NCBI GenBank assembly: GCA_947846985.1
Contig: CANTUZ010000003.1
Span: 56,926,096 to 56,990,095, forward strand
DNA length: 64,000 nt
Source of the DNA: Fratercula arctica
Lineage: Eukaryota; Chordata; Aves; Charadriiformes; Alcidae
Reading direction: 5' to 3'
This document shows positions 60,601 to 64,000 of this stretch, one piece after another (within the stretch, counting starts at the first letter, position 1; every line of letters starts with the position of its first letter). Below the pieces are notes generated by a model. That model was given only the letters and a program-made list of their open reading frames with translations. It made no database searches and had not been told where the DNA came from. A program made the translations under genes and the position numbers.

Positions 60601-63600
60601 GTCAAACTCTGCTTTGACATCCAGAATGCCCAGATGGCTTTGAAATCCCAGCTGCAGTCAGTGACAGGGCAGAGGCTGGCCCTCTCCTGCCCACACATAA
60701 AAGGTAGAAAGGAGATGTTCTTAGGGCTTGTCCCTAGAGCCTTTATAGAAAAGATCTATTTTAAGCAGCAAAAATAATTAAGAGCAGGACATTGTTTCGT
60801 GTGGGAGGCAGAAAGTAGCATCCAGAGCAGTGTGGAAAAAAGATGGAGATCCCAAGCTGTGTGGTAAGGGAGTTTTGGGAAGAAATATGAAGCAAAAATA
60901 GCTTTTATTCCTCCTTATTTATTCATTATGAAATTTCTCATGAATACGGGGGTCCAGAACCTAAGGTACACGTTGTGGTTTCACTGGCAAAATGTGTTTC
61001 TGCATCTTCTGTGGTCCGTGCAATGTGCAGGAGTGAATGTGAAATTCTTCTGTCCTGTGATCAAGTCGCATTTCATGCTTGCTTTGACCCGAATGTAAAT
61101 ACCACAGTGGACACAAAGAATGAGAATCAGGTCTGGATATTGCACAGCCTGAAAGTGTCCCATAAAGGGAAGGACAGAGAGCAGCAAAGCTGCGGGAAAG
61201 GACTAGAGCCTACAGGCAGTACTTCAGGACAAGGGCTTTTTTTTTTTTTTTTTTTTTAATGCCAACCTTGCAAACACAAAGTGCTTATATATTCAGAAGC
61301 ATACTGAAGTTTATAAATATCACTACTTGTCAGCAGTATAGCTGTGCGGTACCTTAGGGTAATCCTGTGCTTTGGGCTTGGGCCAGTTTTGTGGAACAAC
61401 TTCTGACATCAAAATTATGACGCTTAGGTGCTCAAATAGTATTTAAGTTGAGGAGTATCATCTATTTCCATACGCTTTCTTATCCAGTGGTTCTTGGTGG
61501 CAGATGCAGCTCTGGCCCCAAAACTGAAGGGGATGGAGAACATCGCATGTTCTCCAATGTCTGCCTGCCCTACGTGCGAAGGTGGCTGAGGAGGAATAGG
61601 GGACTTCTAACTCCTCCTTATAAAACTGTGCCTGATGATGATGTTTATGACTCGCTTTCAATAGGCTGCCTCATATCCTTGATCTAGTGTCCTTGATCAG
61701 GCATCAGGTTGATGTAAATCAAGCTGCCCACACGCACCTTGAGCTGTAGGAGAGCGTAAAATCTGAGTCATTCTGATACAAATACAAAACTTTCTGACAT
61801 CAGAAACAAAGAAAACAAAACTGCAGTACTTTGGCATTCAGATATTTAGAAGTTGCTTTAAAATACACTCTCCTCCCAACATTTCCTAAATTAAGTTGCA
61901 ATTTATTTCCAAAACCCTAAAATTAATTTTAGCGGCACAAAGTGACTGTGATTCTTAAATGTATTCCATCAGTGTGCAGCTGTAATTCCAACAAACACCA
62001 TTCAACTTACATTGCATTCTGTTGAGTCCTAATAAATGTTGCAAATATAAAATGTATCTAAATTTCATAGTCCTGCAAGCTGTCATTATACAGGTTTGTG
62101 GAAGTTGGTTGCACATATTAGTGAGGAAAGTAACTTTTTTTTTTTTCTTTAGAGTGGTGGCATTGTTCAAAATGGGGCTGGGAAGCTACAGAGTAATATA
62201 CACTATATGGAAAATATTTGACATTTTAACATTTATTTCCATCATATAGGTGTGAGGGATGTACTTACCTTTTGTCACATTAATGGCTGAGATTTAATAT
62301 TGTTAGTGCATTTAGCCTCCGCCTTACAGCAAGGCTTTGTGTAGCTTATTTGAGTTTCAGAATAGCTTTTGTGTTTGCTCATTTGATGACCTGGTATGCT
62401 GGTGGACTCAGCTACACAGCTAATCGGTGGTGAATCAGGAGATCCAAAAAGGACCACTTGAAACAGCGTGTGGAATAAATTAGTACAGATTAAGACAGTT
62501 CTGAAATGCACTCATGTTAGAATTTCTTCCCTGAAACAAGATCACCGAAACAAGATTTCCGCTTGAAATGAAGCAGCATTCATGTAGCCTTCATTTGAAG
62601 GCATTCACTAAGTAGAAGATAATATATGGCACAGCATATGCAACTGTCCAGTATCTTAGAGAGTGTCTGAAAGACAGAAGCTCTGCAGAATTGTTTCATG
62701 TACTATGAAGAGGTGGATACTGACAGCAATTAAGGTGGAATTGGGTAATGGCAGTGATATTCTAGCTTTCAGGAAAACATCATATAAGAAAGAGAACAGT
62801 GGAATAATTTTCAATTTAAGCATTAAAGATTATTGCCTGCAAAAGTTGCTCTCGGGTATTCGTGATGGTCAGGCATGCACAAAGTACACGCTGATCTCAT
62901 AGTGTCATAAAAATCTCTTTCTCTTCCATTTTTGCCTTGTAAGATTAACTGTTGTTTTTCCATCTCCAATTCCTACCTTGCTTGAAAATTTTCTGGGTTT
63001 TTTTCATGTTTATCATTCCTCTAAAGAATCACTGGTTTTGAAAGCAAAAAATCTTGATACGTCATTGTCTCCTTGGAGAGAAAGCATCTAAATATCTTTT
63101 GACAACCCAAGACATTGCAATCTGAACCCTCAGCTTCAAGTTTTATTGTTTGAAAAAAACACACAATGCAATGTAGGTAGCAGATGACAAATAAAACAGT
63201 TATTCTGGATGCGTAAAAGATCTTTATCTATGAATTATTTCTACTTTGATGCAGTGAGTGTTGCAAGGTAAGAGAGATGGAAAACAGTGTGATCAAGTGT
63301 TGTAAGAAGCAAAATATATGATATACTTGAGTGTTCTCTCATCTTTTGCATCCTACAAGCTTGTATCTGAAGACGGAAAATAATTTGCACTGGAAAACTC
63401 ACTCGAAAATTTTCATTTCGTTTTACTGCTGTGATCTGGATCTGCTATAAATTGAAGCTGTGCAAAGCTATCAGAACACATATTTGACAAAAATCAATGG
63501 CATGCTCTGGCCCCCCAGTTTGGAACAAGAGCAAAATTTGAGGAGTTTAAAAATAATTGTAGTACAGCTTGTTCTAAAACATCGGCGCTTGTCTCTTTCT

Positions 63601-63793
63601 TCTCATTTAACAGAGTGCAGAACAGATCAGTGCATTGTGCCGAAACTTCCAAGAAGTCCAGACAAGCGGTATGGAAGGACAGAAGGACAACCAGGATCCA
63701 CCTCCGCGGCCACTGGCTCGCCACCTTTCTGACGCAGACAGATTAAGGAAAGTCATCCAAGAACTTATGGACACTGAGAAATCCTACGTCAAG
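9443..63793 (+). CDS. TIAM2: TIAM2 (STEF), Rac guanine nucleotide exchange factor: partial gene, ten internal coding exons
   Basis: TIAM2 activates Rac1 by GDP/GTP exchange at membranes and controls actin, neurite growth and migration. Its order is PHn-CC-Ex, RBD, PDZ, DH, PHc. Ten exons (9443-9628, 10855-11001, 14555-14617, 19440-19607, 22288-22392, 22864-22942, 23862-23954, 25017-25277, 44011-44114, 63614-63793) total 1386 bp and join into 462 codons with no stop. They cover Ex, RBD, PDZ and the first DH residues. The paralogue call rests on TIAM2-type stretches such as [24 protein letters not shown] and [16 protein letters not shown], where TIAM1 differs. All junctions are GT-AG except one (see 22393). 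The start codon, upstream exons and rest of the DH-PH are outside the window. Gene identity is near certain; the fifth exon's end is the weakest boundary. Confidence 0.96.
9629..10854 (+). other. TIAM2: TIAM2 intron, 1.2 kb
   Basis: GT-AG intron between two phase-0 exons. It is AT-rich unique sequence. Short ORFs on both strands are chance frames, and no repeat family was recognised. Confidence 0.85.
10855..11001 (+). CDS. TIAM2: TIAM2 coding exon 2 of 10: basic linker after Ex
   Basis: 49 codons, phase 0 to phase 0. It begins [19 protein letters not shown] and ends [13 protein letters not shown], with the [14 protein letters not shown] block seen in TIAM family linkers. It is very rich in Lys and Arg with scattered Ser/Thr, as expected for the regulated linker between PHn-CC-Ex and the RBD. 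Acceptor TAAATAG, donor CAG|GTAGAT. Confidence 0.95.
11256..11318 (+). mobile_element. CR1 LINE 3' end fragment
   Basis: The stretch has the familiar 3' terminal signature of avian CR1: ATGGCAGGG, TTGGAACTAAGTGACC and TTTAAGGTCCCTTCC, a close match to the last part of the CR1 copy at 52 kb. The octamer tail is degenerate or lost. It is a short, old, non-coding relic in the sense orientation of TIAM2. Confidence 0.75.
12822..12840. repeat. (GA)n microsatellite
   Basis: About nine and a half GA units followed by GGAGGGAG. Intronic simple repeat. Confidence 0.92.
13692..13713. repeat. A11-G11 homopolymer junction
   Basis: Eleven A followed directly by eleven G, all purine on one strand. Prone to length change and to sequencing error. 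Confidence 0.9.
14555..14617 (+). CDS. TIAM2: TIAM2 coding exon 3 of 10: short linker exon
   Basis: 21 codons, phase 0 to phase 0, starting [12 protein letters not shown] and ending PANSAE. The acceptor follows a T-rich tract (TCAATAG); the donor is GAG|GTAAGA. It matches the short linker before the TIAM2 RBD (human has a similar IFDSSGSHGF segment, from memory). The exon is too short for an ORF search but fits frame, splice sites and position. Confidence 0.92.
14943..15006. repeat. Imperfect tandem duplication, period 32
   Basis: GAACCTGTT...AGTATAAA..GCAAA occurs at 14943 and again at 14975 with a few substitutions. It is a local two-copy duplication. Confidence 0.75.
16737..16761. repeat. 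Perfect inverted repeat, 11-bp arms
   Basis: Arms CCAGAGCTCTG (16737-16747) and CAGAGCTCTGG (16751-16761) are exact reverse complements around an AAG loop. Each arm also contains the palindrome AGAGCTCT. Confidence 0.9.
16764..16822. repeat. 16-bp direct repeat flanking an (ATT)n microsatellite
   Basis: CTCAACCTTATTTCTA is found at 16764-16779 and again, exactly, at 16807-16822. Between them lies an ATT/TTA run of about seven units (16787-16806). The period is 43 bp. Confidence 0.88.
18466..18485. repeat. (AAAC)n simple repeat
   Basis: Four to five AAAC/CAAA units in an A-rich intronic stretch. Confidence 0.85.
19440..19607 (+). CDS. TIAM2: TIAM2 coding exon 4 of 10: first part of the Ras-binding domain
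   Basis: 56 codons if the exon starts at 19440, 55 if at 19443: the acceptor is a CAGCAG tandem site. The peptide runs from [10 protein letters not shown] through [11 protein letters not shown] to [15 protein letters not shown]. From TYVHF on it is the ubiquitin-like beta-grasp RBD, through which TIAM proteins bind active Ras-family GTPases (family knowledge). Donor AAG|GTACTA. Phase 0 at both ends. Confidence 0.94.
19608..22287 (+). other. TIAM2: TIAM2 intron, 2.7 kb
   Basis: AT-rich intron with an A-run near 20431, a two-copy 24-bp imperfect tandem repeat at 21547-21594 and a short GT repeat at 22206-22217. No exon or repeat family was recognised. Confidence 0.85.
21547..21594. repeat. Imperfect tandem duplication, period 24
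   Basis: TTCCTCCTCTTCTAGAAACG and TTCCTCCTCTTTTAGAAATG start two adjacent 24-bp units differing at only a few positions. Both contain a CTAG/TTAG that could resemble a weak acceptor, but no coding match follows. Confidence 0.8.
22288..22392 (+). CDS. TIAM2: TIAM2 coding exon 5 of 10: second part of the Ras-binding domain
   Basis: 35 codons starting [20 protein letters not shown] and ending EPYEYIVDQ. The acceptor is TTCCTTAG. The 3' end is inferred: to keep the PxPxxxxxxxxYxEIE spacing shared with TIAM1 and human TIAM2, the exon must end after CAG at 22392, but the next bases are GAAAGT, not GTAAGT. In-frame GT alternatives are ATA|GTAGAC (end 22383, three residues fewer) and AGT|GTGACT (end 22398, two more). 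Translation past the exon meets a stop within a few codons. The start is secure and the end uncertain. Confidence 0.85.
22393..22863 (+). other. TIAM2: TIAM2 intron, 471 bp, apparent GA-AG ends
   Basis: Shortest intron in the window. It is bounded by CAG|GAAAGT on the left (if protein spacing is conserved) and a long T-tract ending CTAACAG on the right. The rest is unique sequence. Confidence 0.7.
22864..22942 (+). CDS. TIAM2: TIAM2 coding exon 6 of 10: end of RBD into PDZ
   Basis: 26 codons plus one base (phase 0 in, phase 1 out). The peptide [26 protein letters not shown] closes the RBD (YDEIE) and forms the first PDZ strand (VHLTKT). Acceptor: about twelve T then CTAACAG. Donor TTG|GTAAGC, followed 18 bp later by a TTC repeat. 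The Gly of the PDZ carboxylate-binding loop is split across the next junction. Confidence 0.94.
22943..23861 (+). other. TIAM2: TIAM2 intron, 0.92 kb
   Basis: Begins with a short (TTC)n run at 22961-22977; otherwise unique. The open frames in it (for example 23125-23358 and 23264-23587) show no family match. Confidence 0.85.
23862..23954 (+). CDS. TIAM2: TIAM2 coding exon 7 of 10: PDZ core
   Basis: 93 bp, phase 1 to phase 1. With the split Gly it encodes [20 protein letters not shown], then [17 protein letters not shown] is the equivalent of the GLGF carboxylate-binding loop of PDZ domains; in TIAM proteins this domain binds C-terminal tails of membrane adhesion proteins such as syndecans and neurexins (family knowledge, mostly TIAM1). 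Acceptor TTGCTTCAG, donor AAG|GTATTG. Confidence 0.95.
23955..25016 (+). other. TIAM2: TIAM2 intron, 1.06 kb
   Basis: Unique sequence. It ends in a strong T/C tract before the acceptor TCCCAG. The 98- and 103-codon open frames on either strand near 24.5-24.9 kb have no recognisable features. Confidence 0.85.
25017..25277 (+). CDS. TIAM2: TIAM2 coding exon 8 of 10: end of PDZ and linker
   Basis: 261 bp, phase 1 to phase 1. It encodes [20 protein letters not shown], the second half of the PDZ with the usual GLxxGDxIlxING pattern, then a divergent NHYGTQQ stretch, the SWSDGDIS segment, and [20 protein letters not shown], a block that distinguishes TIAM2 from TIAM1. Donor ATG|GTAAGA. The peptide between strand end (LSLRMNHY) and CASWSDG is the least conserved part against my memory of human TIAM2. 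Confidence 0.96.
28784..28819. repeat. (TCC)n / C-rich simple repeat
   Basis: CTCCTCCTTCTCCTCC followed by more TCC units and a C-run. It lies just upstream of a candidate exon and is complementary to the (GGA)n run at 29005-29022. Confidence 0.9.
28901..28999 (+). CDS. Candidate alternative TIAM2 exon (33 codons) ending at a strong donor
   Basis: Speculative. From an ATG at 28901 an open frame [19 protein letters not shown]... runs 33 codons to CAG|GTAAGC at 29000, a near-consensus donor, leaving phase 0. The peptide is charged and proline-containing. The frame is also open upstream through the TCC repeat. Phase 0 would not read through the next known exon at 44011 (which needs phase 1) but would fit the exon at 63614. 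It may equally be a non-coding 5' exon, or chance. No TATA box was seen, and CpG content is only mildly raised. Confidence 0.25.
29005..29022. repeat. (GGA)n simple repeat
   Basis: About six GGA units just inside the putative intron after the 28999 donor. It could pair with the TCC run at 28784 in RNA. Confidence 0.88.
31340..31405. repeat. Tandem duplication of a 32-bp C-rich unit (G-quadruplex motif on the minus strand)
   Basis: Two copies of a unit beginning TTAAGTAACTTCTT and ending in C-runs then TTTT. The C-runs are 7 and 8 long in copy one (split by G) and 3 and 9 in copy two. The minus strand therefore carries four G-tracts. Confidence 0.85.
33800..33824. repeat. (TTTA)n-like AT-rich simple repeat
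   Basis: ATTATTTATTTATGTTTATT-type tract of short TTTA units in an intron. Confidence 0.75.
35960..36025 (-). mobile_element. Possible old CR1-like relic, antisense
   Basis: The motif GGATGGGAAGGAATTTCCAG and then GAGTCCAGTCCTCTGCT resembles the antisense 3' region of CR1 (compare TTGGAAGGGAC...GAGTCCAA at 40301). The match is short and diverged, so this is only a suggestion. Confidence 0.3.
36064..36088. repeat. Perfect inverted repeat, 10-bp arms
   Basis: TTTGGAATAT (36064-36073) and ATATTCCAAA (36079-36088) are exact reverse complements around a GATAA loop. Confidence 0.9.
39074..39083 (+). promoter_or_regulatory. TATA-like box of the solo LTR
   Basis: GGATAACATATG sits about 160 bp into the LTR, where a U3 promoter is expected. 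It differs from consensus TATAA, so activity is uncertain. Confidence 0.45.
39350..39640 (+). repeat. Degenerate tandem repeats inside the LTR (units near 45-65 bp)
   Basis: About six units share a CCTGTGGGAAGG-like part followed by CCACACTGGAGCAG, spaced irregularly. Only one unit retains CACGCT; the others have CACACT, CATGTT or CACATT, as expected from loss of CpG. The internal repeats and high GC keep frames open on both strands by chance. Confidence 0.75.
39851..39856 (+). terminator. LTR polyadenylation signal AATAAA
   Basis: AATAAA within GGTAATAAATTAATATCC in the 3' half of the solo LTR, in TIAM2 sense orientation. It could cause premature polyadenylation of the intron if used; that is inference only. 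Confidence 0.6.
40161..40172. repeat. Short (GT)n repeat
   Basis: Six GT units just before the CR1 tail microsatellite. Confidence 0.85.
40187..40291. repeat. (GGAAT)8 (AGGAT)13 pentanucleotide microsatellite in the CR1 tail
   Basis: 40187-40226 is eight perfect GGAAT units; 40227-40291 is thirteen perfect AGGAT units. Together they make 105 bp of uninterrupted pentamers directly abutting the CR1 3' end. CR1 tails normally have ATTCTATG-type octamers, from which both pentamers can be derived by slippage and point change. Confidence 0.95.
40187..40510 (-). mobile_element. CR1 LINE 3' end, antisense, with expanded tail
   Basis: Reading the minus strand, the copy includes the CR1 3' ORF/UTR signature (reverse of TTTTCCTAATATCAG, CTGGGCAGCCTGTTC and GGGATGACAATTCCACCACT) and the terminal region (reverse of GGTTGGAAGGGACG...ATCATCGAGTCC). 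It ends at its 3' side in a simple repeat at 40187-40291. It is 5'-truncated, as usual for CR1, and not coding. Confidence 0.88.
41629..41698. repeat. Perfect 35-bp tandem duplication
   Basis: A 35-bp unit starting AGACTATATAGACCTACCTC occurs twice, back to back (41629-41663 and 41664-41698), with no mismatch seen by eye. Confidence 0.93.
44011..44114 (+). CDS. TIAM2: TIAM2 coding exon 9 of 10: linker between PDZ and DH
   Basis: 104 bp, phase 1 in and phase 0 out. With the split Asp it encodes [20 protein letters not shown] followed by [15 protein letters not shown]. This matches the TIAM2 linker pattern (DFSNVPD...[16 protein letters not shown]). It is Ser/Thr-rich with an RSS motif, a plausible phosphorylation site (inference). 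The acceptor is preceded by 17 consecutive T (43981-43997); donor AGG|GTAAGA. Confidence 0.95.
45524..45579. repeat. Three copies of a 12-mer in a GC-rich patch
   Basis: GGGTGCCCTGCT occurs at 45524, immediately again at 45536, and at 45568, inside a C/G-rich stretch of roughly 150 bp that stands out from its AT-rich surroundings. Confidence 0.85.
45844..45863. repeat. Poly-A, 20 bp
   Basis: Twenty consecutive A, followed by GAGGGG. No retroposed sequence was recognised upstream. Confidence 0.9.
49982..50003. repeat. Perfect hairpin, 9-bp arms
   Basis: CATATGTGC (49982-49990) and GCACATATG (49995-50003) are exact reverse complements around TGTG. Both arms contain the E-box CATATG. Confidence 0.88.
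50552..50572. repeat. Poly-A, 21 bp
   Basis: Uninterrupted A-run in the intron; the preceding AT-rich sequence is not a recognised element. Confidence 0.9.
51560..52113 (+). mobile_element. CR1 LINE 3' fragment, about 550 bp
   Basis: Sense-strand CR1: CCACCTGGAGTACTGTGTCC and TTCTGGAGCCCC at the left, GATGATCAGAGGGCTGGAGC in the middle, and GGAGGTGTCCCTGCC, GGGAGTTGGAACTAG and TTTAAGGTCCCTTCC at the right, ending with a short ATTCTATGATCC tail. It is 5'-truncated and contains the last part of the reverse transcriptase ORF. Same orientation as TIAM2. Confidence 0.95.
51775..52026 (+). pseudogene. CR1 ORF2 (reverse transcriptase polyprotein) C-terminal remnant
   Basis: An open frame of 83 codons ending in TAG encodes the C-terminal end of CR1 ORF2, with [53 protein letters not shown] and [10 protein letters not shown]. 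The reverse transcriptase and endonuclease domains are absent because the element is 5'-truncated. An upstream stop (TGA near 51761) interrupts the same frame. It is a dead fragment, but this terminal part has stayed open. Confidence 0.85.
54820..54835. repeat. Poly-A, 16 bp
   Basis: Uninterrupted A-run in the intron. Confidence 0.9.
56826..56936 (+). CDS. TIAM2: Candidate alternative first coding exon of a short TIAM2 isoform
   Basis: An ATG at 56826 in context CACAATGC opens 37 codons: [20 protein letters not shown], then [17 protein letters not shown], ending at GTG|GTGAGT. The exon leaves phase 0, exactly the phase of the next known exon (63614), giving ...[15 protein letters not shown]. 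The peptide is strongly basic at its start, with a QQQAAAA run from CAG/GCA repeats. It sits in the CpG-rich patch 56641-57120, and a G12 run (56966-56977) lies 30 bp past the donor. Human TIAM2 is known to make a short DH-PH form, but I cannot confirm it uses this N-terminus. The frame is open upstream, so the start could lie earlier. Confidence 0.55.
56966..56977. repeat. G12 homopolymer
   Basis: Twelve consecutive G, 30 bp after the candidate donor at 56937. Intronic G-runs can enhance nearby donors; they are also unstable in length. Confidence 0.88.
61237..61257. repeat. Poly-T, 21 bp
   Basis: Uninterrupted T-run in the intron. No reverse-strand retroposed gene was recognised beside it. 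Confidence 0.9.
63614..63793 (+). CDS. TIAM2: TIAM2 coding exon 10 of 10: start of the catalytic DH domain
   Basis: 60 codons, phase 0 in and out. It starts [16 protein letters not shown], contains [18 protein letters not shown] and [16 protein letters not shown], and ends TEKSYVK. RKVIQEL..TEKSYVK is the first helix (CR1 region) of the Dbl-homology domain that catalyses nucleotide exchange on Rac. The Met at codon 20 (63671-63673) matches the reported start of human TIAM2S (about 626 residues). Acceptor TTTAACAG; donor AAG|GTACAA, weak and followed at once by 24 A. The remaining DH and PHc exons lie past the window. Confidence 0.96.
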
Positions 63794-64000
63794 GTACAAA
63801 AAAAAAAAAAAAAAAAAAAAATCCATCTAGCTTGGTTTTGAGGCTGACCATGATTTTTGGATGGTCTTAACGTGTTTCATGCTTACCTTTATATAACCAG
63901 CACTCTCCAAGGGCCATAACCTACAAAGTCTGCCTATTTAATTGTTCCTGTTTTCAACAGGCTTGCTCCTGGAATAGAGGCTGGAGGATTTATCTAGTAG
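63794..64000 (+). other. TIAM2: Start of the next TIAM2 intron
   Basis: Begins GTACAA followed by A24 at 63798-63821. The next expected peptide (the second part of DH helix one) does not appear before the window ends. Confidence 0.85.
63798..63821. repeat. Poly-A, 24 bp, starting 4 bp inside the intron
   Basis: Twenty-four A directly after the GTAC of the donor of the DH-starting exon. Confidence 0.93.

Larger units (their letters stand above)
44115..63613 (+). other. TIAM2: TIAM2 intron, 19.5 kb
   Basis: Large intron before the DH-encoding exon. It contains a GC-rich patch with a repeated 12-mer (45524-45579), poly-A tracts (45844, 50552, 54820), a 9-bp-arm hairpin (49982), a CR1 copy (51560-52113), a CpG-rich patch with a candidate first exon (56600-57120) and T21 at 61237. 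The remainder looks like unique AT-rich intron, with no tRNA or second gene seen. Confidence 0.85.

Overview
This window is vertebrate, most likely avian, genomic DNA from inside one large gene read left to right on the + strand. Ten internal coding exons can be placed between 9443 and 63793. Joined, they give a continuous 462-codon reading frame that I recognise as TIAM2 (STEF), a Rac-specific guanine nucleotide exchange factor of the TIAM family. The avian assignment rests on three CR1 LINE fragments with bird-type 3' ends, a solo LTR of an avian ERV type, fairly compact introns and no mammalian SINEs. The species cannot be named from the sequence.

Layout. Positions 1-9442 are upstream intron. 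Positions 9443-25277 hold eight clustered exons: the end of the PHn-CC-Ex module, a linker, the Ras-binding domain (RBD) and the PDZ domain. Positions 25278-44010 are an 18.7-kb intron with a candidate extra exon near 28.9 kb, a solo LTR at 38.9-40.0 kb and an antisense CR1 whose tail has grown into a pentanucleotide microsatellite. Positions 44011-44114 are a linker exon. Positions 44115-63613 are a 19.5-kb intron with a CR1 copy at 51.6-52.1 kb and a CpG-rich patch at 56.6-57.1 kb. Positions 63614-63793 are the exon that starts the catalytic DH domain. The rest of the DH domain and the C-terminal PH domain lie beyond the window, as do the N-terminus and most of PHn.

The most interesting signal is at 56826-56936. 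A 37-codon ORF opens with an ATG inside a CpG island-like patch (26 CpGs in 480 bp) and ends in phase 0 at a strong GTGAGT donor, matching the phase of the next exon, 63614-63793. It looks like an alternative first exon for a short, DH-PH-only TIAM2. The conserved internal Met used by the human short form (TIAM2S) is also present, at 63671. Two splice oddities were also found: an apparent GA (not GT) donor after the second RBD exon, and a CAGCAG tandem acceptor at the first RBD exon.

No tRNA, rRNA, CRISPR array or second protein gene was found. Most long ORFs here are chance ORFs in introns or repeats. Statements about human TIAM1/TIAM2 come from memory of the families, not from a search.
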